From the NCBI GenBank assembly GCA_013289085.1, contig JABDAR010000008.1, forward strand, positions 1-58,227: DNA of 58,227 nt. The letters run 5' to 3'. Shown piece after piece: positions 45,401-54,108 of the stretch. The notes beneath the pieces were generated by a model. It saw nothing but the letters and a program-made list of their open reading frames with translations. It was not told the origin of the DNA and did no database searches. This DNA comes from Gammaproteobacteria bacterium. Lineage in GTDB: Bacteria > Pseudomonadota > Gammaproteobacteria > JABCZS01. The first letter of the stretch is position 1. Each line of letters begins with the position of its first letter. The position numbers and the translations under genes are program-made.

Positions 45401-45448
45401 TGGCAGGCCAGGAGGGAATCGAACCCATAACCTGCGGTTTTGGAGACC
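45401..45448 (-). repeat. tRNA-Trp 3'-half copy (att-like site 1)
   Basis: 48 bases match the tRNA-Trp gene (58118-58165) from the encoded CCA through the anticodon loop with one mismatch. A similar TTGTTTTTATT flank lies to its left. The match stops at the anticodon stem, so this is a displaced tRNA 3' end and not a functional tRNA. Confidence 0.92.
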
Positions 45449-45539
45449 TAGCAAAACAATGTCCAATTATAACGGGTAAAGATCAGTTGTTTAACCACAC
45501 TGTAAAGGAGTATTCCCTACGATGATCTAGGGGGATTAT

Positions 45540-47081
45540 TTATTCGTAGTTAAACTCTTTACCTATCTGTAATATCTTTTCTAAGAATATATCAAAATCT
45601 TTTTTCTGACTGCGCTGGTTGGTGATGCACACGCGAATAGCAAATTGGCCATTGATATAGTTATGCGAAGGTACAGCGATGCCTCGCTCTTGAATGGCAA
45701 TTAAAATATCTTGATTTAATTGATTTACACGCTCGACTTTAATACGGTTTCCAATATAACGAAAACAAACCACATTTAATTCGGCTGGTGCTAACAGCTC
45801 AAGCCTATCATATTGTTGTATTTTATAGGCTAAATACTGAGCCTGATTAATATTGCGTTCAATCAATATGGAAAATTGTTTAGCACCGTAAATTTTCAAT
45901 GAGATCCAAACTTTTAAAGCACGAAAAGAACGTGTTAACTCGATGCCTTTATTATAAAAACTCATTGGTTCAGCACCAACGCCACCCGGTATGGTCGTTA
46001 AATAATTTGGTTCAATTGCAAATGCCGCGTGATGTAGTGTTTTATCTTTAATAAACACACATCCAATTTCAAAAGGCATATACATCCATTTATGCAAATC
46101 AAAAGCAATTGAATCGGCTAGTTCGTAGCCAGCAACTAAATGGGCATATTTATCTGTTAAAGCGGCCAGGACGCCATAAGCACCATCTAAATGAAACCAA
46201 AGATCTTCTTTTTTACAGATTTGGGCAATTTCTTTTAATGGATCAGTAGCACCTGTGCCTGTAGTACCTGCGGTACCTATGACGCAAAAAGGTTTTAAGC
46301 CAGAAGATTTATCCGCATCAATTGCCTGCTGCAATAAATTGATGTCCATTCTATAATGACTATCAACTGGAATTTTACGTAAAGCATCAGCACCCAAGCC
46401 CAATAATTCAACAGCTTTTTGCAATGAACTGTGTGTTTCTGTCGAACAATATAAAACCATAGGGGATTTAAGTGCTTGCACGCCAAGCTTACGTACATCA
46501 ATATCTGCTTTACTATTTCTTGCCACTGTTAAAGCAATAATACTGGCCATAGTGGCACCGCTTACTAGCAAACCACTAGTCTGCTTGGGCAGCGCTAACA
46601 TATTTATTAACCAGCTCAACACTTGTTCCTCAACTAGAGCCGGAGTTTGATCAAAACCACCCATATGGGTATTAATTGCAGACGCTAACATATCTGCGAG
46701 CATCGAATATGGCGTGCCAGTGCCATTCACCCAACCCCAGAACCGTGGATGAATATTGCCTATTGGGTAAGGTAAAATCAGCTCTTTAAAATCATTATAT
46801 ACCGATTCGGGATGAGTCGGTTGCAGAGGACAAGATTCCGTTTTGATACGAGTTTTAACAGATTCAGGCGCTTTTTGCCAACACGGTTTCTGAGCAATAG
46901 TGGCCAAGTGCTCTAGCATGTCGGCAACCATTTTATTGGCTAAATGATGTAATTCCTGCCAGTTTTCTGGGTCAAGAGTAGGGCCAGATAAATTGCCAAG
47001 CAAATCTTCTAATATTTTGATTTTATGTGTATCTGCATTCATGTTGGGTGTATTTTCCGGAATCAGGCTGATTTGCTTCAT
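45540..47081 (-). CDS. PLP-dependent amino-acid decarboxylase (group II, aromatic/glutamate type)
   Basis: A 513-residue enzyme of the DOPA/tryptophan/glutamate decarboxylase family: NPRFWGW-like HPRFWGWVNGTGTPYSMLADMLAS, QVLSWLINMLALP, TSGLLVSGATMASIIAL, ..GTAGTTGTGATDPLKEIAQIC, WFHLDGAYG and the PLP-lysine motif SIAFDLHKWMYMPFE. The substrate cannot be read from sequence. The ATG at 47081 overlaps the upstream stop as ATGA, so it is translationally coupled to the NTAN1-like protein. In Legionella-type bacteria related enzymes may act on host-derived lipids or amines, but that is speculation here. Confidence 0.9.
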   Translation of the reverse strand: MKQISLIPENTPNMNADTHKIKILEDLLGNLSGPTLDPENWQELHHLANKMVADMLEHLATIAQKPCWQKAPESVKTRIKTESCPLQPTHPESVYNDFKELILPYPIGNIHPRFWGWVNGTGTPYSMLADMLASAINTHMGGFDQTPALVEEQVLSWLINMLALPKQTSGLLVSGATMASIIALTVARNSKADIDVRKLGVQALKSPMVLYCSTETHSSLQKAVELLGLGADALRKIPVDSHYRMDINLLQQAIDADKSSGLKPFCVIGTAGTTGTGATDPLKEIAQICKKEDLWFHLDGAYGVLAALTDKYAHLVAGYELADSIAFDLHKWMYMPFEIGCVFIKDKTLHHAAFAIEPNYLTTIPGGVGAEPMSFYNKGIELTRSFRALKVWISLKIYGAKQFSILIERNINQAQYLAYKIQQYDRLELLAPAELNVVCFRYIGNRIKVERVNQLNQDILIAIQERGIAVPSHNYINGQFAIRVCITNQRSQKKDFDIFLEKILQIGKEFNYE

Positions 47082-47887
47082 GACAATCTCATCGAGCGGA
47101 AACACTCAGTGATATCATTGTACAAAACAGATGAACGCACAGGCGCTGAATTGATATTAACAGATTCTATATCCTCTAACGCCACTGCTTTTTGAGTAAG
47201 GTCGGCTCTTGGGTGAAGAGCACAGATTTTTTTCTCTGTTTCTAGGTTTTCAGAATAGCCTGAATTTCTAAATGTTCCTAAAAATCCTGCTTGAAAGGAT
47301 ATACTACGCATTGGACGTAAATAAGAATCCAAAAAAAATCCACTCGAATAATTTTTATTGTAATCTACGTCCTTATCCAGATCTTGTGAGCTAAAAAAAC
47401 TTATGGGTCTAATGCCGATCAACATTTTTTTGGGTTCACATTCAGCAGTCTTACGATTCATACTCCCCTGATTAATATGAAAAACCTCACCATTTTTTGA
47501 TACGGCTATTGCACCATCACGTATTTCAATCTTTTTGATTTGCCTGACTCCCGCTTCATATAATGCATTGAGGCAACGTTGCTCTGTTTGTACATATTGG
47601 TTAATATCCACTCGGTCACCCCGAGATTCTTGTATTATAGAATTATATGCATGTATCACTGTTGTGTTACTCACATTTTGTATTGAATTCTTGATGCTCG
47701 CTTCCACATCACTACAGTTATCGACATGCAATAATGTAATTCTTTTATTTTGACCAAATCGTTCGATTAAAATCACCACATGGCAAACTGAAACACTATC
47801 AGTAAACAAACCTTCTGCGTTCTGAAAATTGGGGAAAATTTGGCTAACAACATTTTGACTTACCCAAATAAAATTATTAAAATTCAT
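47078..47887 (-). CDS. NTAN1/CheD-fold-like putative amidohydrolase
   Basis: A 269-residue protein without a signal peptide. Residues 31-72 (SVSVCHVVILIERFG.. LLHVDNCSD.. IKNSIQN) resemble the catalytic core of eukaryotic protein N-terminal asparagine amidohydrolase NTAN1, where a Cys-His dyad is found in CHIVVL...THCDGTD...NSI. C35, H36, H54, D56 and D60 line up by eye. NTAN1 and bacterial CheD share this deamidase fold. This is pattern recognition without an alignment. A GGAG site precedes the ATG; it is followed by the PLP decarboxylase with an ATGA overlap. A host-directed deamidase is one possibility. Confidence 0.5.
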   Translation of the reverse strand: MNFNNFIWVSQNVVSQIFPNFQNAEGLFTDSVSVCHVVILIERFGQNKRITLLHVDNCSDVEASIKNSIQNVSNTTVIHAYNSIIQESRGDRVDINQYVQTEQRCLNALYEAGVRQIKKIEIRDGAIAVSKNGEVFHINQGSMNRKTAECEPKKMLIGIRPISFFSSQDLDKDVDYNKNYSSGFFLDSYLRPMRSISFQAGFLGTFRNSGYSENLETEKKICALHPRADLTQKAVALEDIESVNINSAPVRSSVLYNDITECFRSMRLS

Positions 47888-48110
47888 AAATTAACTCCAA
47901 TTTCGTCTTATCAACAACACCCATAAACTGTGAGAAACGTTTAGGTAATTCTTTAGGTGCACTTTTGCGCTATCAAGGTACTACCTAATTCAGATTGAAT
48001 GAAAAAAGCAGATGTTAGCATACATGCAAATGTAAAGCAAGGCTTCTAAATAAAATAGGGTTTCAACGCAGAGGTGTATTGTTACAATTCCGTGACAGTA
48101 AATATTGGGC

Positions 48111-48134
48111 TTAACATTTATTTCAAAATGTTAA
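48111..48134. terminator. Hairpin downstream of the Asp-box protein gene
   Basis: TTAACATTT (48111-48119) and AAATGTTAA (48126-48134) form a perfect 9-bp stem with a 6-base loop, 12 bases past the stop of the minus-strand gene. It is AT-rich with no clear T tract, so terminator function is uncertain. I see nothing else in 47888-48145. Confidence 0.35.
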
Positions 48135-48145
48135 ACCAGAGTTTT

Positions 48146-49561
48146 CTATTGACTATCGCCTACGGCTGTAAGCCCATGTCCAGGATAATAAGTATCCATA
48201 TTGGAGGGTAAATTCTTCTGGCTGTCAATTTCATAATTCCAGTTTTTACCACCATCTTGTGTCATAAGAAGTAAAGGAAATCCGCCATTATAAGCGCCTG
48301 TTGCGATACAGGTGAGTTCATCACAATTAACGCTGTTAAATTCAGTCGTCGCGTACAGATCATCAGAAGGCAAACGCGTAGTGGGATCTACAACAATATC
48401 CCAAGTCTTGCCTTGATCAATACTACTGAGCAGAAGCAGCCCAGTCTCCAAAGAACCTGTAGCAAGACAAATATGTTCTGAGCAGCTTACTTGATCAAAA
48501 TGACGGATGTTTGGATCTTTGGAAATGTAAGTGGTGTTCCAAATAATTTCATTTTCATTGATGATGTTGCCAGTGACAATCAGAGCAACATATTCAGGGG
48601 TTTGGATTTGACCTGCGATAACACAGACTGTATCCGTACAGCTGACGCTGCCAAAGTGACCGTTGATATCCGGATCAAAAATATATTCATATTCCCATTG
48701 GCTACCACCATCATAGCTGACTGCTAATAAATGAGTTCTTTGATAATTTCCTGCATTGGCTTGATTCACATAACTGCCTGCAGCAACACAGATATTTGCG
48801 GCGCAGCTGACAGCAGGAAGACTTACAGCCGTTGCAAAATCTTTAGGTAAATTTTGACTGTCTAGACTGAATGTCCAATTTTCTTCTTTTTTAGTTAAGA
48901 TCATGGGTAATTGGGTATTGTAACTGCCGACAAAAACACAGTCATTATTGATACAAGACATTTTGTTGAATTGATTATAACCCGTATGGCTAGCATCATC
49001 TGGAAGTGGCGTAAAATAATCCCATAATAATTCCTCATTGGTATTATGAAATACGATAGGTAATTGCGCATTGACTGAAGTTGAGCTATAACCGCCGATT
49101 GCAAAACAACCTTCATTAATACATTGTACATCCATGAGCCTGCCGCGATCTCCAGCATAATTAAAATCTTCGGGTAAATTTTTACCGCTTTCAATCATAT
49201 ATTCCCAAGTTTGCCCTTGATCTTGACTGAAGGCCAGCAGAGGGATTTCATATGAAACGCTACTACTGTAATAACCCGCTGCAGCACAAATATTTTCATG
49301 ACAATTTATTGCCGAAGGTGTGGGATAGGCGTAAGTATAATAATCAGCTGGAGCAAGATTATGATCAAGCGTATAAGTCCATTGATCGTTTTGATAAGTT
49401 ACAATGCTTAGGAAATCTCCTAAAAAATAATCAGGATCAGATGGATCTGAATACCCTAAAACTCCACCCGCTAAAATCGGAGCCTGATTGGCATGAACTT
49501 GCATCATAGCGAATAGTAGGAAACCACTTAGGGGGAAAATTTTTAAGCATATGTTTGTCAT
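48146..49561 (-). CDS. Secreted seven-blade Asp-box (BNR) propeller protein
   Basis: A 471-residue protein with a signal peptide (about 1-24, ending VHA). It contains Asp boxes (SQDQGQTWEY, SYDGGSQWEY, SIDQGKTWDI, TQDGGKNWNY) as in sialidases and Vps10/photosynthesis-factor propellers. About seven repeats also carry a Cys-x4-Cys-x-x-x-G motif (CHENICAAAGYY, CINNDCVFVGSY, CSEHICLATGS). Each pair would form a disulfide in its blade, suiting an exported protein. No sialidase catalytic residues are evident, so I would not call it an enzyme. Standalone within island A. Confidence 0.8.
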   Translation of the reverse strand: MTNICLKIFPLSGFLLFAMMQVHANQAPILAGGVLGYSDPSDPDYFLGDFLSIVTYQNDQWTYTLDHNLAPADYYTYAYPTPSAINCHENICAAAGYYSSSVSYEIPLLAFSQDQGQTWEYMIESGKNLPEDFNYAGDRGRLMDVQCINEGCFAIGGYSSTSVNAQLPIVFHNTNEELLWDYFTPLPDDASHTGYNQFNKMSCINNDCVFVGSYNTQLPMILTKKEENWTFSLDSQNLPKDFATAVSLPAVSCAANICVAAGSYVNQANAGNYQRTHLLAVSYDGGSQWEYEYIFDPDINGHFGSVSCTDTVCVIAGQIQTPEYVALIVTGNIINENEIIWNTTYISKDPNIRHFDQVSCSEHICLATGSLETGLLLLSSIDQGKTWDIVVDPTTRLPSDDLYATTEFNSVNCDELTCIATGAYNGGFPLLLMTQDGGKNWNYEIDSQKNLPSNMDTYYPGHGLTAVGDSQ

Positions 49562-49847
49562 GTGTTTTTTCCGGATGGTGAGTTAGCTCCGCAGTTTAAG
49601 TCTTTTTGAGAAAAAAGTCCAGTGGCGACCCCGCGCACTCACACCCACAAAAGAACCACACACATTACTGTATGATGCCGAATTATTTAAGGTTGTTATT
49701 CCTTCTACGTTGATAGAACCTGATGCATCTGTGATTGCTAGGGCTATTTCTCTCCAGTGCTAGCCTTAACTCACAATAAAGTTTGAAATCTTGCATTTTA
49801 ATCTTTAGTATGAGATCATACTGAGTTTTAATCTGTGGGATAATCTA

Positions 49848-50801
49848 ATGCATAGACACCAACCAGTACGCCAACTCGCAGCTGGACCTATAAGTACAAT
49901 CAGTGCTTTAGTCGCTCTACCAAACAAGAAAATTGTCAGCGCCTCAACAGATCTTACTATTAAAATTTGGGATGAAAATGGAGAATGTATTTTAAACATA
50001 ATATCAGAAGACGCAGAACAGGAAGGTACAGTTCTTTGTTTACTCGTATTGTCTGATAATAGATTGGTTACAGGTTCAGAATATGGGTTCATCAATCTCT
50101 ATTATTTCAACTTACATTTCAATAATTATTTAAAAACCACTTTGAAAAAAGTTGATGAAATGGTACGGGCTTTAACCGCATTTCCTAATGGTCATTTTGC
50201 AAGTGGACAGAGTGATTCTATTACTTTATGGCAGCCAGTAGGTATTGAATCTAAATCTTGGTCTTTACCGCTAGCACTGTTGACGCTCCATTGTATGGTA
50301 GCCATATATGATGATTGGGTGGCAATCGGTTTGGGCAATAATACGATTCAAATTCGCAATTTGCAAAATGACCAACCTATTATTTTGCTTGGGCATACCA
50401 ACTCTGTTTTTGCTTTAACTATGTATAACAATTTTCTCGTCAGCGCCTCGAATGATCAAACCATTAAAATATGGAATCTATCAACTGGAGCCGTGATCAA
50501 AAATTTAGAAGGGCACCATCGTTCGATTTACTCTCTACTCGCGGTGCCGCAAAAACGTTTACTGGTTAGCGGTGCAGACGATGGTAAACTAATATTCTGG
50601 GATATGAACAATTTTACTTCGATTGAAAGATATCAACAACATCCTAGCGCAGTGGAAGCTTTAGCTTTTTCTAACGATAAAGTGTTTAGTGGATCTAATA
50701 CTATTAGAACTTGGTTAACAAATTATAATCCAAGAGCGCTTCCTCCAGTTCCTAATTTCTCCTCTGCTACAAAGAAGGCTGATAATAGTTGCCAGTTGTG
50801 A
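49848..50801 (+). CDS. WD40-repeat protein
   Basis: A 317-residue protein made of WD40 repeats: ISTISALVALPNKKIVSASTDLTIKIWD, GHTNSVFALTMYNNFLVSASNDQTIKIWN, HHRSIYSLLAVPQKRLLVSGADDGKLIFWD and more degenerate copies, about six or seven blades. No signal peptide or extra domain is seen. WD40 proteins are scaffolds common in eukaryotes and among effectors of intracellular bacteria. Its location on an island in a Dot/Icm organism makes an effector role plausible. The upstream 286 bases (49562-49847) hold no gene I can support. Confidence 0.88.
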   Translation: MHRHQPVRQLAAGPISTISALVALPNKKIVSASTDLTIKIWDENGECILNIISEDAEQEGTVLCLLVLSDNRLVTGSEYGFINLYYFNLHFNNYLKTTLKKVDEMVRALTAFPNGHFASGQSDSITLWQPVGIESKSWSLPLALLTLHCMVAIYDDWVAIGLGNNTIQIRNLQNDQPIILLGHTNSVFALTMYNNFLVSASNDQTIKIWNLSTGAVIKNLEGHHRSIYSLLAVPQKRLLVSGADDGKLIFWDMNNFTSIERYQQHPSAVEALAFSNDKVFSGSNTIRTWLTNYNPRALPPVPNFSSATKKADNSCQL

Positions 50802-50911
50802 AGTTAAACGAGTTAAACAATGAACGTATTTGTAGATGTTGCCATAAATGATCTTGTGTCATTTTGTGCATGAGAGGTGATATTTTTATTCCACTTATCA
50901 GAAAATTATTT

Positions 50912-50959
50912 TGGCAGGCTTTGATGGAATCGAACCCACAACCTGCGGTTTTGGAGACC
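50912..50959 (-). repeat. Degenerate tRNA-Trp 3'-half copy (att-like site 2)
   Basis: 48 bases matching the tRNA-Trp 3' half with changes in the acceptor stem (GGCTTTGATGG in place of GGCCAGGAGGG) but exact T-arm and anticodon-loop sequence through GGAGACC. It marks the border of islands A and B. To its right, TCTATATAAATCAA and a degenerate GACACAATTCTGGCACAG match the sequence right of copy 3. Confidence 0.88.
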
Positions 50960-51084
50960 TTGGATAGTAAATGGGATTCTATATAAATCAATGCCTTGTG
51001 ATCTTTCTTCATGTTTTAAAACCGTTGGAAACCGTAGAATTAAGTGATGATCCGCTGTGTTTTGACACAATTCTGGCACAGTTG

Positions 51085-52119
51085 TCATTCTTTGCGTTCA
51101 TTCAAAGCATTTATAAATTCTTGATAAAATGCATTTCGATCAAATAATTCTAAGCAAACGTTAACAGAATGCCCTTGCTTTTCATCCAATACTAACTTCC
51201 CATCATTAGGGCCATTAGGATCATGAAGTATTTTTATTTTTTGTTTTGGACAAGAAGCGAGTTCAGGATGTAACATTAATATTGCGGCCATGGGATCCCA
51301 AAAATACCATATGCCTGATTTTAAAAAATCCATGTTGGATGTTAAAATGTCGATCACAAATTGACTGGATGGGGTTTTGGGCTGGGCGTTAATTAAATTT
51401 AAGAAATCCATATTGATAGGAGCATACTTTGTTACATTCAGCGGGACCAAGGTCATGGGAATTCCGCTTTCTACAACATAATTTGCAGCAAACGGATCGA
51501 TAAATACATTCCATTCAGACTGCATCGCAACATGATTAGGGATAAGATCGTGGATATTCCCCGTCATATTTAATGCACCCGCCATAGAATAAATGTGATG
51601 TATTTTATTTTTTACGTCTGGGTGTTGAATCAATAACTGCGCAATATTTGTATATGGGCCAAGGGTAAGAATATTGACAGGTTGCGCGGAACTCATAATG
51701 GTTTTATACAACAAAGCAACAGCATTCTGTTGTGGCGTCTCATTCTTCTTTTTTAAATTAATAGCTGCATGTTTATTCATTAAATCAATAATTGGCTGTG
51801 GGAATTTATTTACACCTTTAAGTGGAGTATCTTGCCCACAGGCTAGAGGAATATCATATTTTGCAAATTGATTAACGATGGCTTTGATATTGTTATAACC
51901 TTCCTGACAGTTTGTATTCCCATCTGTAGCAATGGTAATCGCACTGACGTGAATCGATTTATGCTGAAAAATATAAGCTAATGCCATAGCATCATCTATT
52001 CCGACATCAGTATCAATAATCAAATTTCTTTTATCAATTTCGTTCATGCTAAGATTTTTCCCAAATGCTGAAAAGGCTAAAATAAACATTAAAGATGATA
52101 ATAAATTCTTGATAATCAT
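51085..52119 (-). CDS. Exported inosine-uridine-type nucleoside hydrolase
   Basis: A 344-residue protein with a signal peptide (MIIKNLLSSLMFILAFSAFG) and the calcium-binding motif IIDTDVGIDDAMAL diagnostic of the IU nucleoside hydrolase family, plus LTLGPYTNIAQ, GNIHD..NVFIDPFAANYV and YFWDPMAAIL (active-site aspartate). It should release bases from nucleosides in the periplasm, consistent with salvage of host nucleosides. The ATG at 52119 has GGAG six bases upstream; a TTG lies at 52131. Confidence 0.92.
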   Translation of the reverse strand: MIIKNLLSSLMFILAFSAFGKNLSMNEIDKRNLIIDTDVGIDDAMALAYIFQHKSIHVSAITIATDGNTNCQEGYNNIKAIVNQFAKYDIPLACGQDTPLKGVNKFPQPIIDLMNKHAAINLKKKNETPQQNAVALLYKTIMSSAQPVNILTLGPYTNIAQLLIQHPDVKNKIHHIYSMAGALNMTGNIHDLIPNHVAMQSEWNVFIDPFAANYVVESGIPMTLVPLNVTKYAPINMDFLNLINAQPKTPSSQFVIDILTSNMDFLKSGIWYFWDPMAAILMLHPELASCPKQKIKILHDPNGPNDGKLVLDEKQGHSVNVCLELFDRNAFYQEFINALNERKE

Positions 52120-52190
52120 CACTTTCTCCAATAAATTTGTTTCATTCCTGAATACCGGTGGCAGGTTTGCCCCCTATTTCTTCCAAAGCA

Positions 52191-52443
52191 GTTATTTCCA
52201 AAATGGAAATAACAGGGTCACCCATTAGCAGCCTCCTTGTCAATAGGCAATAATAGTAGGTGCCCCCGTTACTGCTACCTGTCAACTATCCTCTATTTGA
52301 ACTATTAAGTAGGACTTAATAGTTGCCTCGCGTTGCTAGTTAACGGCAGTATGTGCAAAAGTTGCACATACTGAATTCTTATTTCAAATGCATCACGTCT
52401 AATATTAGAAAACTGCAGTTATTCGGAATTTCCGAATAACTGC
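52191..52443. repeat. Cluster of four near-perfect hairpins
   Basis: Four inverted repeats with tiny loops: GTTATTTCCA/TGGAAATAAC (52191-52213, loop 3), ACTATTAAGT/ACTTAATAGT (52301-52323, loop 3), CAGTATGTGCAA/TTGCACATACTG (52347-52373, loop 3), GCAGTTATTCGGAA/TTCCGAATAACTGC (52415-52443, loop 1). Arms are 10-14 bp and perfectly paired, yet the four differ in sequence. None is followed by a T tract. The whole 608-base interval 52132-52739 has no gene I can support. Confidence 0.9.
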
Positions 52444-52739
52444 ATCTTTATCCAACTTGCCAATAAAGTCTATCCAGTCTATCGTACATGTGCACATATC
52501 GCCTGCTAATAGATTTGCAATGAAGTACTTAACTTTTGATTTTATTATATTTTATTGAAAAATATACCTTGGAAACGATTTGCGGTGAAGCACTCTAAGC
52601 CAAATGGGCATTAAAAAAACATATCGTTTGCAAAACGTATCATTTAGTGATGCATTTCGCAAATGATATTGCAGAATGAATCGTTAACAGAGTACATCGC
52701 TAAGCTTCAAATGAGTAGTCGCTGGATTAACAAGAAATA

Positions 52740-53234
52740 TCACTGAGCGATGGCGATAATTATTGGCGTTAATATACTAATACCAGTAATGATTACGCCC
52801 CACTTAACCCAACTGCTTTCTTTTGTTCCTTTTTCATCCATAGAAACCCAAGTCCCATTAAATTGCCCCACTGTTATTCCTCCTGATTGATTTTGGCTTT
52901 GAGCATGGAATTTTTCTTTATCATCCATTGATGATATAAGCTGTGGAAATTTGCTAATCAAGTTACGCTCCTCTAATAATGGGCATAAAAATTTTCGAGC
53001 TTCCTCAGCTTGCTTGTATACCCCTTCGCTAGTAGGGTATAGCTGGGAATGTGCGAGGGTAATGACCATTAATTTAAATTTTTCTAAAAATTCTTGGCTT
53101 TTATTAAACTGAATTAGAGCCTCACCATAAAACTCATTAATTTGTGCAGTAATTTCTCTCCATCCCTTCCCTTGAAAAAGATCAAATAATACTGCTTTAA
53201 TTTTTAAATAAATTTCATATTTTTTTTCAAACAT
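52740..53234 (-). CDS. Tail-anchored hypothetical protein
   Basis: Unrecognised 164-residue protein: a helical soluble N-terminal part (about 1-135) and one C-terminal membrane segment (WGVIITGISILTPIIIAIA). No N-terminal signal. The helical part has a QNQSGGITVGQFNGTWV turn before the anchor. It is downstream of higA with a 34-base gap on the same strand and may share its transcript. Small membrane-anchored proteins next to toxin-antitoxin genes on islands are sometimes defence effectors; nothing here proves that. Confidence 0.65.
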   Translation of the reverse strand: MFEKKYEIYLKIKAVLFDLFQGKGWREITAQINEFYGEALIQFNKSQEFLEKFKLMVITLAHSQLYPTSEGVYKQAEEARKFLCPLLEERNLISKFPQLISSMDDKEKFHAQSQNQSGGITVGQFNGTWVSMDEKGTKESSWVKWGVIITGISILTPIIIAIAQ

Positions 53235-53268
53235 TTATTAATCCCAACATTAAATTATCTGCTGATCA

Positions 53269-53568
53269 TCAAGCAGCTGACGAAACTGGCTCTATCCAAG
53301 ACAAATCGTCTTTCGCATGATCAATTTCCCATAAATCATATGCCACCTGCATACGTAATAAAACGCCTGCATCAATCCCAAGCAACCGTCCTAATCTAGC
53401 GGCAATTTCTGGGCTTAAGCGCATTCTCTCATGCAAAATACCCGATATGGTATTACGCGACACTTCAATACGCCGGCTAATTTCTTGCTGGGTTAAATCA
53501 ATAGCGGGCAGTACAATAGTACGTAAAAAAGCACCTGGATGTGTAGGCTTTCTATGTGTTGGCTTCAT
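53269..53568 (-). CDS. higA: HigA-type antitoxin (HTH)
   Basis: A 99-residue XRE-family antitoxin: HPGAFLRTIVLPAIDLTQQEISRRIEVSRNTISGILHERMRLSPEIAARLGRLLG is the typical HigA helix-turn-helix. It neutralises HigB and represses the operon. The start overlaps the higB stop by one base (TAATG). Confidence 0.94.
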   Translation of the reverse strand: MKPTHRKPTHPGAFLRTIVLPAIDLTQQEISRRIEVSRNTISGILHERMRLSPEIAARLGRLLGIDAGVLLRMQVAYDLWEIDHAKDDLSWIEPVSSAA

Positions 53569-53846
53569 TAGTGATAATCCTCCAAATCAATTTTTGTAAA
53601 CGCTTCACCATCAAATTCAAAAACAAGTCGCCAATTGGCGGTTACGGTCATACTATGCTGCCCTTTTCTATCACCCTTTAAAGGATGATAACCTGTTCCA
53701 GGTATTGCCAATTCTTTTGGATCTTCGGCTACCTCTAACAAATCAAGCAAACCTAAAATCCGTTTTTTACTGGCGGCAGGAATTCCAGCAGCAGAGCCGT
53801 GGTTATAAAGCTTATCAAGAGCTTTGCTTTTAAATTTCTTGATCAT
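53568..53846 (-). CDS. higB: HigB/RelE-type mRNA interferase toxin
   Basis: A 92-residue toxin with the HigB signature: GTGYHPLKGDRKGQHSMTVTANWRLVFEFDGE. It cleaves ribosome-bound mRNA. The toxin-first order matches the higBA family. A remnant of a second copy lies at 45308-45346. Confidence 0.94.
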   Translation of the reverse strand: MIKKFKSKALDKLYNHGSAAGIPAASKKRILGLLDLLEVAEDPKELAIPGTGYHPLKGDRKGQHSMTVTANWRLVFEFDGEAFTKIDLEDYH

Positions 53847-53957
53847 ATATAGTAGTGTAACAAATATTGAGTCAAATGCAACATTTTATTGTGCATTACC
53901 GCCGGATTGAGAATAATCACCAATTATTATAATTTATTGTTTTTATTAACTTATCTT

Positions 53958-54005
53958 TGGCAGGCCAGGAGGGAATCGAACCCACAACCTGCGGTTTTGG
54001 AGACC
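53958..54005 (-). repeat. tRNA-Trp 3'-half copy (att-like site 3)
   Basis: 48 bases identical to 58118-58165 of tRNA-Trp. Left flank ATTGTTTTATTA matches the region 3' of the real tRNA. The match ends at the anticodon stem (GGAGACC). Confidence 0.95.
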
Positions 54006-54108
54006 TTAAAGTTAAATATGAGTTCTATATAAATCAAAGCCTTACAGTCGTTCACTCATCCTTAAAACCGTCTAAAACCGCCTCAATACGCCATAAACCG
54101 TAGTGTAT

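Larger units (their letters stand above)
45449..50911. mobile_element. Putative genomic island A at tRNA-Trp (about 5.5 kb)
   Basis: Bounded by tRNA-Trp 3'-half copies 1 and 2. Contents: PLP decarboxylase, NTAN1-like protein, Asp-box propeller protein and WD40 protein. No integrase is visible, so the element is fixed or decayed. Confidence 0.7.
50960..53957. mobile_element. Putative genomic island B at tRNA-Trp (about 3.0 kb)
   Basis: Bounded by tRNA-Trp copies 2 and 3. Contents: nucleoside hydrolase, a hairpin-rich intergenic region, a tail-anchored hypothetical protein and HigBA. No integrase is visible. Confidence 0.7.

Noticed and set aside
49562..49847. Short open stretch (about 30 codons) before the WD40 gene as a gene remnant
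   Set aside because: Too short, no start or ribosome site, no recognisable motif.
52191..52443. The hairpin cluster as intrinsic terminators
   Set aside because: None has a following T tract, loops are too small, and four in a row would be redundant; also not a CRISPR since the units differ in sequence and there are no spacers.
45401..54005. tRNA-like sequences at 45401, 50912 and 53958 as extra tRNA genes
   Set aside because: Each holds only the 3' half to the anticodon loop; no D arm or 5' acceptor strand follows, so they cannot fold into a tRNA.
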